Assembly (NCBI GenBank): GCA_944323745.1
Contig: CALUTQ010000001.1
Location: forward strand, 186,001-250,000
Length of the DNA stretch: 64,000 nt
Origin: Candidatus Avelusimicrobium pullarium
GTDB taxonomy: Bacteria > Elusimicrobiota > Elusimicrobia > Elusimicrobiales > Elusimicrobiaceae
Direction of reading: 5' to 3'
In this document: positions 15,760 to 24,431 of the stretch, in pieces
How the letters are laid out: each line of letters opens with the position of its first letter
Numbering within the stretch: position 1 is the first letter of the stretch
The notes under the pieces: model-generated
What the model saw: only the letters and a program-made list of their open reading frames with translations
Database searches by the model: none
Told to the model about the DNA's origin: nothing
Position numbers and translations under genes: made by a program

Positions 15760-17795
15760 TTGTTACCCTCCAGCCCGATAGATTTGAGGAAGGGGCCGAT
15801 GTTTTCTTTGCGGCCCAAAAAGTTTTGCACCATTTGTTCTTCTTCCACGGTGCCGCCTTTTTCCAAAATTTCGCGGCGGAATTTTAAACCCGTTTGCGGG
15901 TTAAACACCCCGTTCTTTTCAAACTCACTGAAAAAATCTTCCGCGATGACTTCCGACCACAAATAGCCGTAATAGCCCGCGTCATAGCCGCCCATAATGT
16001 GCCCGAAAGACGCTTGCGGATACGTGCCTTTGGTCAAAGGCAGACCGCGAATTTTTTTGGTCATCGTAAAATAGGTTTTGGTCGTATCGGGCGTTTTCTT
16101 TTTGGTATGAAGGGTCATATCGTATTGGGCAAAAAAGTCCTGCCGCAAATACGCGCCGCCGGCGCCGAAATTTTTGGCGGCAATCATTTTTTTAATCATA
16201 TCGTCGGGCAGCGGCTCGCCGGTTTTGTAATGCTTGCTGATTTTTTTAAGCACCTGCGGGTTCCAGGCCCAGCGTTCCAGCATTTGGCTGGGGGCTTCCA
16301 CAAAGTCCCAGCTGACGCTGGTGCCCGATTGGGCCGAATAACGCGCTTTGGTCAACGCATTGTGCAGCACGTGGCCGAACTCGTGGAATAAGGTACTCAC
16401 TTCGCCGTGTTTTAAAAGAGAGGGTGCATCTTTAGACGGCTTGTTCATATTGGCCACAATGGCCACAAAAGGAACCTGCCAGCTGCCGTCGGCCTTTTGG
16501 TGGCCGTCCACCAAATCAAAACAGGCGGCGTGTTTATATTTGCCTTCGCGCGGATACAAGTCCATATAAAAATAGGCCACCAGTGCGCCGTCCTGCTTAT
16601 TGACGATTTTAAAGGCTTTTACATCGGGGTGCCAGACGGGAATGTCGGCCGGTTCAAACGAGATGCCGAACAATTTGCCGAACAAATCAAGCATTCCGTC
16701 AATTACCACGTCGGAAGGAAAATATTCTTTAATGATTTCGGGGTCTACGTCCAAATTTTCTTTTTTGTATTTATTGCCCCAATACCCGCTTTCATACGGG
16801 TAAAGCGTGCGGCTTTTGGTGCCCTTCTTTTCGTTTTTATAAGCAATTAAATTTTTGTCTTCTTGTTTGGCCATCGGCTTGAGGCGTTTTTCCAAATCTT
16901 TTAAGAAGTCAAACACCTTGTCGGGGTTTTTGGCCATACGGTTTTCCAGCTTCATCTGGGCGTGATTTTTGTAACCCAGCAGCTGCGCAATTTGCTGGCG
17001 CAGGGCCAAGGTTTTTTCCAGCAATTGCACGTTTTCTTGTCCGCCGCGGCGGTTGTATTTAAACTCCAGTTCTTTGCGGGCTTGGTCGCTTTCGGCATTT
17101 AGCATAAAGGGCACATAGTCGGGGTAATCAAGCGTAACGCGGTATTTGCCTTCGGGGGTTTTTTGCAGTTTAGAGATATAATCTTCGCCCAAGCCTTTCA
17201 GCTGGGCTTCGTCCACGTCCAAAAAGTCTTTATATTCCTGAATGTTTTTGTCAAACTGAATAATATATTGGGCTTTTTCTTTATTGAGTTTTTTAAACGT
17301 TTCCAAGTCTTCGTCATTTAAGTCCATACCGCTGTTTTTAAAGCCGATCATCATATCTTTAAGCAGCAAGGCCTGGTCCGGTTCCAACTGCGGTTTGGTG
17401 TCGGCATAGGCTTTAATGGCGCGGTACACGTCGCGGCGGGTGGCCACGTCCACCATATACTGGCTCATTTGCATTTGCAGGGCCAGGGCCGCATCCCGAA
17501 AATTTTTATCCGTAGACACATACGACAAAAAACCGCTCATTCCCAATGCGTCGCCGTATTTTTCAAAGGCACGCTCGTAGCCCATAATTGTGTTGTCAAA
17601 GGTTCTTTCTTCGTCGGGGATAGCCACCAAAGCAGCCAGGTCTTTCTCCAACTCTTTTCGGGCCTGCGCCTCTGCAGGGGCCAAGTCCTCTGCTTTATAA
17701 TCAAAATGCAGCACGCCGTTTCTGAACATATTTTCCATAGCACTCGCTCCCGCCGAAAAGGCTAAAAACAAAATACATATCACTAGTTTTTTCAT
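15756..17795 (-). CDS. M3 family metallopeptidase (thimet oligopeptidase-like), exported
   Basis: Zinc peptidase that degrades oligopeptides. 679 residues; zinc motif HEFGH at about residue 471, with the downstream EAPSQMLERW segment providing the third ligand, as in the M3A family. Unlike the usual cytosolic enzyme it starts with a signal peptide (MKKLVICILFLAFSAGASA), so a periplasmic role in peptide use is inferred. First gene of a four-gene overlapping operon; its promoter region is shared with the divergent arginine decarboxylase gene. Confidence 0.9.
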   Translation of the reverse strand: MKKLVICILFLAFSAGASAMENMFRNGVLHFDYKAEDLAPAEAQARKELEKDLAALVAIPDEERTFDNTIMGYERAFEKYGDALGMSGFLSYVSTDKNFRDAALALQMQMSQYMVDVATRRDVYRAIKAYADTKPQLEPDQALLLKDMMIGFKNSGMDLNDEDLETFKKLNKEKAQYIIQFDKNIQEYKDFLDVDEAQLKGLGEDYISKLQKTPEGKYRVTLDYPDYVPFMLNAESDQARKELEFKYNRRGGQENVQLLEKTLALRQQIAQLLGYKNHAQMKLENRMAKNPDKVFDFLKDLEKRLKPMAKQEDKNLIAYKNEKKGTKSRTLYPYESGYWGNKYKKENLDVDPEIIKEYFPSDVVIDGMLDLFGKLFGISFEPADIPVWHPDVKAFKIVNKQDGALVAYFYMDLYPREGKYKHAACFDLVDGHQKADGSWQVPFVAIVANMNKPSKDAPSLLKHGEVSTLFHEFGHVLHNALTKARYSAQSGTSVSWDFVEAPSQMLERWAWNPQVLKKISKHYKTGEPLPDDMIKKMIAAKNFGAGGAYLRQDFFAQYDMTLHTKKKTPDTTKTYFTMTKKIRGLPLTKGTYPQASFGHIMGGYDAGYYGYLWSEVIAEDFFSEFEKNGVFNPQTGLKFRREILEKGGTVEEEQMVQNFLGRKENIGPFLKSIGLEGNK

Positions 17796-17867
17796 ATGGA
17801 ATAAATCCGTTTAATTTGTTACACTTATTAAACCGGCCGAAGGGTAAGGCTGACCGGCAGATAAATA

Positions 17868-17896
17868 TATAACAAATGAATTTCCTATTTGTTATA
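17868..17896. promoter_or_regulatory. Perfect inverted repeat in the divergent promoter region of pdaD
   Basis: TATAACAAAT, 9-bp spacer, ATTTGTTATA: a perfect 10-bp dyad. Its right arm overlaps a TATAAT (17893-17898) that suits the pdaD promoter, so a bound protein would block initiation. It also lies upstream of the divergent M3 peptidase gene. Typical size for a dimeric repressor site; the regulator is unknown. Confidence 0.6.
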
Positions 17897-17936
17897 ATTT
17901 ATATTATATTAATTCACGAGGAATAAAAAACTCAAA

Positions 17937-18491
17937 ATGTACGAACCGTTTGTACCCAAAGAGATATTCCTGACCAAAGGAATCGGCAGACACAAAGAAA
18001 AACTGGCGAGCTTTGAAGAAGCCTTGCGCGACGCCAAAATCGCCCCGTTTAACATTGTGCCTGTGTCTAGTATTTTTCCCCCGGGATGCAAAACCATCCC
18101 CGTGTCCAAAGGGGTCAGCCAACTGCGCCCGGGACAGATCCTGCACTGCGTCATCAGCCGCAATACCAGCAATGAGTATCGCCGCCTGATTTCCGCTTCT
18201 GTGGGCTTGGCCATCCCTAAAGACGGCAAAAAAACCCACGGCTATATTTCCGAACATCACAGCTTCGGCGAAACGGACAAACAAGCCGGCGATTATGCCG
18301 AAGACTTGGCCGCGTTGATGCTGTCCACCACCCTGGGTATTGAGTTTGACAACAACACTACCTGGGACCAAAAAGAAGAAATCTGGAAAATGAGCGGCAA
18401 AATCGTGCGCACGACCAACATTACGCAGTCTGCTATCTGCGTGGAAGGGTTGTGGACCACGGTTGTGGCTGCTGCCGTGTTTGTAAAATAA
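17937..18491 (+). CDS. pdaD: Pyruvoyl-dependent arginine decarboxylase
   Basis: Converts arginine to agmatine plus CO2. The 184-residue proenzyme cleaves itself between two serines; the site is visible at Ser44-Ser45 in PVSSIFPPG, which gives a small beta chain and an alpha chain with an N-terminal pyruvoyl group. Further family features are the GQILHCVISRN and SVGLAIPKDG segments and the conserved Glu in GYISEHH. It ends 12 bp before the agmatinase gene. The same reaction in many bacteria is done by unrelated PLP enzymes (SpeA). Confidence 0.9.
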   Translation: MYEPFVPKEIFLTKGIGRHKEKLASFEEALRDAKIAPFNIVPVSSIFPPGCKTIPVSKGVSQLRPGQILHCVISRNTSNEYRRLISASVGLAIPKDGKKTHGYISEHHSFGETDKQAGDYAEDLAALMLSTTLGIEFDNNTTWDQKEEIWKMSGKIVRTTNITQSAICVEGLWTTVVAAAVFVK

Positions 18492-18503
18492 TCAGGACTC
18501 GTT

Positions 18504-19391
18504 GTGAGCGATAACGTACAAACCGATAAGTTTATGGGGCTAGAGAGCAAAAACAGCTCTCTGGCCCTTTGTAAATTCGCCGTCGTGCCCGTGCCGTTTG
18601 AAAAAACGGTCTGCTACGGTCACGGTACGGCCAAAGGCCCCGCCGCCGTGATAGAAGCCTCCACCCAAATTGAACTTTGGGACGAAGAAACCAAAACCGA
18701 AACCTGGCAGGAAGGCATACACACCTGTCCGGCGGTTAAATGCACCGGCTCCACGGCTAAAGTGTTTAAAGAAATAGACAAAACCGTGCGGGAAATGATG
18801 ACGCACAAGCAGTGCATTCCCTTTTACGTAGGCGGGGAACACACCGTCACCCAGGCATTGGCCCAGCCGTATATTGAGGCCTACAAAGACCTGAGCATCT
18901 TGCACTTTGACGCCCACGCCGATTTGCGCGAAACCTTTGAAGGCACCCCCAAAAGCCACGCCTGCGCTTTGTATCCGGCGTCCCGCCAGGTACCCGTGGT
19001 GCAGGTGGGCATACGCAGCGTAGCCAGTGAAGAAAAGCAATACTGCAATGCCGGCAAAGTGACCACGTTTTTTATGCACGAAAACCGCGACGTCAACAAA
19101 CTGATTCCGCAAGTGCTTAAAAAACTGACCGACACGGTGTATATTACCATTGATGTGGACGGCTTTGATCCGTCCGTCATTCCGGCCACCGGCACGCCGC
19201 AGCCCGGCGGCTTTGGCTGGTATGAAGCGCTGGACCTGTTCCGCGCCGTCATTGAAAAGAAGAACATCGTGGCCGTGGACGTGGTGGAAGCCTGCCAAAG
19301 AAAGGCAGACCCCATTACGGAATTCAACGTGTCTAAACTTATTTACCGCTTAATGGGCTATTTAACGGTAAAAGCGCAAAAGAAAAAATAA
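18504..19391 (+). CDS. speB: Agmatinase (ureohydrolase family)
   Basis: Hydrolyses agmatine to putrescine and urea. 295 residues with the binuclear manganese motifs GGEHT, FDAHADLRE (from residue 135), and IDVDGFDPS, and a typical C-terminal GYLTVKAQKK. It starts with GTG at 18504; no in-frame ATG fits until residue 11. The adjacent arginine decarboxylase supplies its substrate, which makes agmatinase more likely than arginase. Confidence 0.92.
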   Translation: MSDNVQTDKFMGLESKNSSLALCKFAVVPVPFEKTVCYGHGTAKGPAAVIEASTQIELWDEETKTETWQEGIHTCPAVKCTGSTAKVFKEIDKTVREMMTHKQCIPFYVGGEHTVTQALAQPYIEAYKDLSILHFDAHADLRETFEGTPKSHACALYPASRQVPVVQVGIRSVASEEKQYCNAGKVTTFFMHENRDVNKLIPQVLKKLTDTVYITIDVDGFDPSVIPATGTPQPGGFGWYEALDLFRAVIEKKNIVAVDVVEACQRKADPITEFNVSKLIYRLMGYLTVKAQKKK

Positions 19392-19404
19392 GTTTTGTCC
19401 GACA

Positions 19405-19434
19405 AAAAACCCCGCTCTTTTGAGCGGGGTTTTT
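19405..19434. terminator. Bidirectional terminator after speB
   Basis: Stem aaaaccccgctc / gagcggggtttt with a 4-nt loop and flanking A/T runs; serves speB (+) and the outer-membrane gene ending at 19449 (-). Confidence 0.9.
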
Positions 19435-19448
19435 GTTTGGCTTAGTTA

Positions 19449-20165
19449 TTAGAATTTGTAAGACAGTTTTAACAAAATGGACATATAAGACAAATCTTTT
19501 TTGCCCAGATTGCTGTTGTCAAATTTGTCGTAATCAAAGGTAAACCCGCTGTAACGGGCTTCCGCGCCCCAAAGCCAATTTTCGTTAATGTCTCCTTCTA
19601 TGCCCACGCCCAAATAATAAGAAAAAGAAGTGCTGCTGGCACTGTCGCTCGCATCATCACGCAACAAGCTGCCGCCAGTCATTAATTTGCTTTCTATATC
19701 AAGGGTCGCTTTGGCCGAGGTTAAACCCAAACCAAACGGAACATAGAAACGAATTTTGTTGCCGGGGTTAGCCGTAAAGCGCCCTGCAACCATAAAGCTA
19801 TTGAGGTCCATTTTGCTTTCCAGTTCTTCTTTGCCCCAATTGCGGGCATCAAAGAAAAAAGAACGTTCATAATCCGATTCTTCAAAATTATTGCCCATAT
19901 ATTCCAAGCCGAAGGCAAAATAATCAGAAACGGCGTACATATACTGCACTCCATAAGAGACAGAGCTGTCACCCCAAGCTAATTCTTCATTGCCGACAGA
20001 GTCGCCCAGGACATCTTCAGAATACACACCGGAATCTTGCAAGGGAGCTGCGCCGCCCAAGAAAACGGACACCGTTTGATCTCCGGCTTTTATGCCTTGG
20101 GCATCCACCGCACCGGGGATGACACACATCAGTCCAATAAGTACTGCTAACCACAGTTTCTTCAT
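19449..20165 (-). CDS. Outer-membrane beta-barrel protein (paralogue A)
   Basis: 238 residues with a signal peptide ending at VDAQG. Alternating aromatic/hydrophobic strands and a final LLKLSYKF, an outer-membrane barrel insertion signal, indicate an eight-stranded type barrel. It aligns along its whole length with the next gene (shared blocks WGDSSVSYGVQYMYA, AGRFT-NPG-K, VPFGLGL-AKATLD, YYLGVGIE). A third relative is at 25061. Function unknown; porin or OmpA/OmpW-like surface protein. Confidence 0.75.
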   Translation of the reverse strand: MKKLWLAVLIGLMCVIPGAVDAQGIKAGDQTVSVFLGGAAPLQDSGVYSEDVLGDSVGNEELAWGDSSVSYGVQYMYAVSDYFAFGLEYMGNNFEESDYERSFFFDARNWGKEELESKMDLNSFMVAGRFTANPGNKIRFYVPFGLGLTSAKATLDIESKLMTGGSLLRDDASDSASSTSFSYYLGVGIEGDINENWLWGAEARYSGFTFDYDKFDNSNLGKKDLSYMSILLKLSYKF

Positions 20166-20194
20166 TTGTATCTCCTTGTGAACAACTATTTTTA

Positions 20195-20902
20195 CTAAAA
20201 TTTATAGCCTATTTTAAACAGAACGGAAACATAGTCCAGCGTTTTTTTGTTCCATTCGTCGTTGAATTTGCCGTAATCAAATTCAAAGGCCTGATAACGT
20301 GCCTCCAGCCCCCACAGCCAATGCGGGCTGAAATGGCTTTCTACCCCCAAACCGACATAATAGGTAAACGAAGTGCCGCTCTCGTCCTGACTGCCGGACG
20401 TATGCTGCAGCACACCGCCATTTACTTTATCAAGCGTATAATCCAACGTCGCTTTGGCACGGGCCACCCCCAGCCCAAACGGAATATACACACGCGTCTT
20501 GGCGCCGGGGTTAAAAGTAAACCGCCCCGCCGCCATAAAGTTGTGCACGTCCATATCCGGGTCTATGATTTCTTGTTCTTTGGGGGAACCCCAATAGAAA
20601 TACTCTTCGTAGGTGGCACCGTCAAAACGGTTGCCGTTATATTCGGCGCCAAAAGCAAAATACGGGTTGAGTGCGTATAAATACTGTACGCCGTAGGAAA
20701 CAGATTCGTCCCCCCAGTCCAGCGTATCGGTGTCATTACCCGTTAACTGACTGGTGGTTTTTACGCCGCTGTTACCCAGCGCACCGCCGGCACCAACAAA
20801 ACCCGAGACCATTTGGTCGCCTTTTTGCAAGGTCTGTGCACTTAGCGGCACAGCCCCGATTAGTCCTATTGCCAAACACAGAATCAACATTCGTCTCATC
20901 AT
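20195..20902 (-). CDS. Outer-membrane beta-barrel protein (paralogue B)
   Basis: 235 residues, signal peptide ending PLSAQ, tandem paralogue of the downstream gene, 29 bp apart. Conserved positions include WGDESVSYGVQYLYA, FGAEYNGNRF, WLWGLEARYQAF and the terminal FKIGYKF. The extracellular-loop regions differ most, as expected of duplicated surface proteins. Confidence 0.75.
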   Translation of the reverse strand: MMRRMLILCLAIGLIGAVPLSAQTLQKGDQMVSGFVGAGGALGNSGVKTTSQLTGNDTDTLDWGDESVSYGVQYLYALNPYFAFGAEYNGNRFDGATYEEYFYWGSPKEQEIIDPDMDVHNFMAAGRFTFNPGAKTRVYIPFGLGVARAKATLDYTLDKVNGGVLQHTSGSQDESGTSFTYYVGLGVESHFSPHWLWGLEARYQAFEFDYGKFNDEWNKKTLDYVSVLFKIGYKF

Positions 20903-20942
20903 ACGGGATTGCTCCTTTATGCTGACAATGTATTTTTTGTCC

Positions 20943-22136
20943 TCACAGTGGGGGAAGCGGCCCTACACCGGCTCCATCGGCTTTTTGCCAAGGGGTTTTT
21001 TTGCCTTGTTTGGCTACTTCGTCAAAGCCCCATTTGTCTTTGAAAGAGAGCACTTTGTTATACTGCTTAACGGCCTTCTCTCTTTGGCCTAAGACATCAT
21101 ACACCTGCCCCAGGCGGTATTCATTCCACACGCCCCAACGGCTGGGCTCCTGCTCGGCCAAGGCCTTTTGACCTTCTTCAAAGGCTTCTTGGGCCTGCTG
21201 CCACCGGCCTTGGGCCATATAGGCCGTGCCAATGGCCGTATACGCGCGGGAAATATAAATATCTTTATAAAACGGGTCTTTGCCGATAAGATTTAAAAAT
21301 TCATAACCGCCTTGTTGCACGGCTTCATAGGCGCCGGTTTCAAACAGGCAGATAAGCTCCACATAGTGCATAAGCGGATTGTCGGGATATTTGGCACGCA
21401 GCTGACGAATGTATTCCAGCGATTTTTTGGGGTCGTAATATTTGCTGTTGCGCGTATTTTGCACTTCAATCAAAATAAGTTTGGAACTGTCGGAAGTAAA
21501 AGTGGCTTTTTCGCGCGAAAGGTTCAGCTGTTCCACGCCTTTGTCGGGGTCGCCTTTTATGGCCACAATGGCGGCCAGCACTTTGATGACGCTGGGCAGC
21601 GTGCCGGCAAAATAATTGTAAATGCCCAACCCGAAATAGGCGTCGTAATACGTGGGGTCCAGCTCCAGCGATTTTTCCAAATTATTGATGGCTTTGCGCC
21701 CCGAAAAATAGGCCGTTATCCAACTGCGGGTGCGCATAGAAAACATTGCCCGCAGCCCGTACAGTGCGCCAATGCCCATATAGGCGTTGGGGTCTTTGGG
21801 GTTTTTCTTTATCCAGCGTTTAATGCCGGCAATGGAATCGTCCAAGGTTTTTTCAAACACTTTTCGTTGTTTGTCGTCGCTGGTTTCAAATTCATATTCA
21901 TAGCGCGACCAGGCAATCATCGCATTGCCGAAATGCGCAAACGGATGATCGGGGTACAGGGCAAACACTTTTTCAATATTTTCCTGCGCCGTGTCAAAAT
22001 CAAGGCTGTATACCCCGTTTATGCCCACGGTGGCATATTCCATTACATCGGGCGGAAGTTTAATTTCGGCAGCAGACGGAAGCACCGCAGTCGCGGTAAA
22101 AAGCAGCGCGGCCAAAAACGAGAGCGCCTTTCTCAT
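20943..22136 (-). CDS. Exported TPR-repeat protein
   Basis: 397 residues; signal peptide MRKALSFLAALLFTATAVLPSAAE. Several TPR-like units are visible (DFDTAQENIEKVFALYPDHP, AINNLEKSLELDPTYYDAYF, WQQAQEAFEEGQKALAEQEP). A hydrophobic patch near residue 180 (FAGTLPSVIKVLAAIVAI) resembles a conserved segment of uncharacterised bacterial TPR proteins. Its ATG overlaps the stop of serS (TAATG), so it is translated from the serS transcript. Confidence 0.75.
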   Translation of the reverse strand: MRKALSFLAALLFTATAVLPSAAEIKLPPDVMEYATVGINGVYSLDFDTAQENIEKVFALYPDHPFAHFGNAMIAWSRYEYEFETSDDKQRKVFEKTLDDSIAGIKRWIKKNPKDPNAYMGIGALYGLRAMFSMRTRSWITAYFSGRKAINNLEKSLELDPTYYDAYFGLGIYNYFAGTLPSVIKVLAAIVAIKGDPDKGVEQLNLSREKATFTSDSSKLILIEVQNTRNSKYYDPKKSLEYIRQLRAKYPDNPLMHYVELICLFETGAYEAVQQGGYEFLNLIGKDPFYKDIYISRAYTAIGTAYMAQGRWQQAQEAFEEGQKALAEQEPSRWGVWNEYRLGQVYDVLGQREKAVKQYNKVLSFKDKWGFDEVAKQGKKTPWQKADGAGVGPLPPL

Positions 22137-23425
22137 TATTTCTTGGCCTCAATTTTATCCTTGCCGAAATACGGCCGCAACGCCTGCGGGATGATAACGG
22201 AGCCGTCCGCCTGTTGGAAATTTTCCAAAATGGCGGCAAATGTGCGTCCCACGGCCAAGCCGCTGCCGTTTAGGGTGTGCACATATTCCAGCTTGCCCTG
22301 CGCGTTTTTATAGCGCAGCCCCATACGGCGGGCCTGAAAGTCCAAGCAGTTAGAGCAGGAAGAAATTTCGCGGAAGCGGTTCTCGCTGGGCATCCATACT
22401 TCAATGTCGTAGGTTTTGGCGGAAGAAAAGCCGATGTCGCCTGAGCACAGCTCCACCACGTGATAAGGCAGACCCAATTCTTTAAGCACTTCCTGTGCGT
22501 CGGATACCATAATTTCCAGCATTTGGTAGGAATTTTCCGGCTTGGAAATCATTACCAGCTCCACCTTGTTAAACTGGTGGTTGCGAATGAGACCGCGGGT
22601 GTCTTTGCCGTACGTGCCCGACTCTTTACGGAAGCACGGCGTCCAAGCCGTCAGTTTAATGGGCAGTTCACTTTCGGCAATTACGCGGCCGCGGTTTAAA
22701 TTGGTCAGCGGAATTTCCGCCGTGGAAATCAAAAATTGTTTGGGTTCGCCCACCAATTCATACATATCTTCGCGGAATTTGGGCAGCTGGCCGGTGCCGT
22801 ACAAAATTTCTTCGTTGACAATAACCGGAGGCAGAATTTCCGTATACCCTTTGCGCGCGTGCATATCCAGCATAAAAGAGATAATGGCGCGTTCCAAACG
22901 CGCGCCGTCGCCTTTATACAAAGCAAAGCGGCTGCCGGAAAGCGTGGCCGCGGCGGCAAAATCTAAAATACCCAGTTTTTCGCCCACGGCCTGATGGTCC
23001 AGCGGTTTAAAGTCAAACTTGGGCAGAGCAATGGTGCAGGGCAAATATTCCGGATTGTCGGCGTCGGACGTACCTACGGGGATATGCTCGTTGGGTAAAT
23101 TGGGAATGCTTAAGAGTAAATCGTCAATTTGTTTTTTCAGCGGTTCCAGTTCGTCTTCTTTGGCGGCCATTTCCTCTTTTAATTGGGCCACCTGCGCCAT
23201 CGTTTCTTTGGCGGCGTCGTCGCCTTTTTCTTTTTTGATCAGGCCGATTTGTTTGGAAAGGCTGTTGCGTTTGGCGCGCAGTTCTTCCACGGCGGCCAAT
23301 ACTTTTTTGTAATTATCGTAAAGCGAAAGCACTTCGTCAATCTGCGCGGCCAAAGCAGGTTTGCGCAAAGACAGGCGGCGTTTTACCTCATCAGGGTTTG
23401 CAATAATCATTTTGATGTCGAGCAT
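22136..23425 (-). CDS. serS: Seryl-tRNA synthetase
   Basis: Charges tRNA-Ser. 429 residues. The N-terminal coiled-coil arm (about 30-105, rich in Lys/Glu/Leu) is followed by the class II catalytic core: motif 2 in FRKESGTYGKDTRGLIRNHQF and motif 3 in NGSGLAVGRTFAAILE. Full length. It is sandwiched between a small membrane protein gene and an exported TPR gene in a compact minus-strand operon. Confidence 0.98.
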   Translation of the reverse strand: MLDIKMIIANPDEVKRRLSLRKPALAAQIDEVLSLYDNYKKVLAAVEELRAKRNSLSKQIGLIKKEKGDDAAKETMAQVAQLKEEMAAKEDELEPLKKQIDDLLLSIPNLPNEHIPVGTSDADNPEYLPCTIALPKFDFKPLDHQAVGEKLGILDFAAAATLSGSRFALYKGDGARLERAIISFMLDMHARKGYTEILPPVIVNEEILYGTGQLPKFREDMYELVGEPKQFLISTAEIPLTNLNRGRVIAESELPIKLTAWTPCFRKESGTYGKDTRGLIRNHQFNKVELVMISKPENSYQMLEIMVSDAQEVLKELGLPYHVVELCSGDIGFSSAKTYDIEVWMPSENRFREISSCSNCLDFQARRMGLRYKNAQGKLEYVHTLNGSGLAVGRTFAAILENFQQADGSVIIPQALRPYFGKDKIEAKK

Positions 23426-23427
23426 AT

Positions 23428-23685
23428 TTACCTCGTTTGTTCTTCTTCTAAATTCACCATATACGGCTGCGGAAAAAGGTGTCTGTACGGCTTAATGGTT
23501 TTGGCGGCATATTCCACCGCATACACGCCCAAAAGCCGCGTGCTTACCGGCGCTACCGCACTTTGGCTGACCACCAGCACCGCCGCCAGCACCAGCAAAG
23601 CGGCCGTCAGCGTTTTGACGATAAAAAAGAAACCGTTCAAAATCAACGAAGAAAGCGTTTGTTGCTGCTGTGTAACGGGTCTCAT
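23428..23685 (-). CDS. Small single-span membrane protein, unknown
   Basis: 85 residues with one long hydrophobic helix (about residues 17-45) and a Tyr/Pro-rich tail. Its ATG overlaps the stop of the CsgG-like gene (ATGA) and it ends 2 bp before serS, so it is expressed in this operon. I do not recognise the family. Tight coupling suggests it works with the CsgG-like lipoprotein, but that is inference. Confidence 0.6.
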   Translation of the reverse strand: MRPVTQQQQTLSSLILNGFFFIVKTLTAALLVLAAVLVVSQSAVAPVSTRLLGVYAVEYAAKTIKPYRHLFPQPYMVNLEEEQTR

Positions 23686-24362
23686 TTTTTTTCCTGCAAT
23701 TTAGCCAGCTCTTTTGTAAAACTTTTTACCAGACTGCGCGCAATATAATCGGCGGCGTCCAACGCGCTGGAACTTTCATCCGACAAAGAACCGATCCACA
23801 CGATTTCCGCCGTTTCCACATCCACCAGTTTGGCTATAATGCCCACCTGGGCATTAATCGTGTACTGGCTGGGGCGCACATCGGTGCTGTGGGTGTATTG
23901 CGTGCCCACATTTTGCGTATAGGCGGCGTAACTGCCGTCGGGCAATTTCATAATGTTTTGGGAATACACCGGCTGGGCTTCGGTGCGGCGCGTAGCCACC
24001 ATTGTTACCCCCGTGCGGGTGGGCGTATAGGAGGTTACTTCTCCAATAAGCAGCACATCCACGCCCAAAATCTGCCCGATTTTGCGCGTCGTTTCCGGCG
24101 ACAAATACCCCGACACGGAAATATTATGCTCTTTAAGCACCTGCTCCAGCTGGGCGCGTTCCACCACTTTAAAACCGGACTCTATTAAATATTTGGCAAA
24201 CAAATTCTCCACGCCCGACAGCCCGCTGTACGGGCTGGAAAACCCCATAATGCCGATACGGTTCATTTGGCTGAAATCGTAGCTTTGGCTGATTACCGTT
24301 TTAGGCGTGCAGCCTATGCCGCATAAAGCAAAGGCCAGCAAAGAAAGTAAAATTTTTCTCAT
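23682..24362 (-). CDS. CsgG/HfaB-like outer-membrane lipoprotein
   Basis: 226 residues. Lipobox in FALCGIGC gives lipidated Cys18. The mature domain has CsgG/FlgO-like features: RIGIMGFSSPY, a helix with FAKYLIESGFKVVERAQLEQVL, and ILGVDVLLIGEVTSYTPT. CsgG forms the curli export pore, but no curli genes are adjacent and the family also includes stand-alone penicillin-binding-protein activators and stress lipoproteins. The TATAAT box 6 bp before the ATG suggests a leaderless transcript. Confidence 0.78.
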   Translation of the reverse strand: MRKILLSLLAFALCGIGCTPKTVISQSYDFSQMNRIGIMGFSSPYSGLSGVENLFAKYLIESGFKVVERAQLEQVLKEHNISVSGYLSPETTRKIGQILGVDVLLIGEVTSYTPTRTGVTMVATRRTEAQPVYSQNIMKLPDGSYAAYTQNVGTQYTHSTDVRPSQYTINAQVGIIAKLVDVETAEIVWIGSLSDESSSALDAADYIARSLVKSFTKELAKLQEKK

Positions 24363-24431
24363 ACGTTCATTATATAATTTTTAGTCTTGTCTATCCGCTG
24401 GTATCACACCGCTAAATGGTATAATTAGGGT
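24363..24431. promoter_or_regulatory. Back-to-back -10 boxes of csgG-like and kdsC genes
   Basis: Plus strand: TGG-TATAAT (24417-24425, extended -10) then 6 nt, then ATG of kdsC at 24432. Minus strand: TATAAT (24374-24369) then 6 nt, then ATG at 24362. Neither gene has room for a ribosome site downstream of a start point, so both mRNAs would be leaderless or nearly so. Confidence 0.55.

Noticed and set aside
22436-22470. CACGTG inside serS as a fourth parS site
   Set aside because: Only the core matches; the GTTT and AAAC arms are missing.
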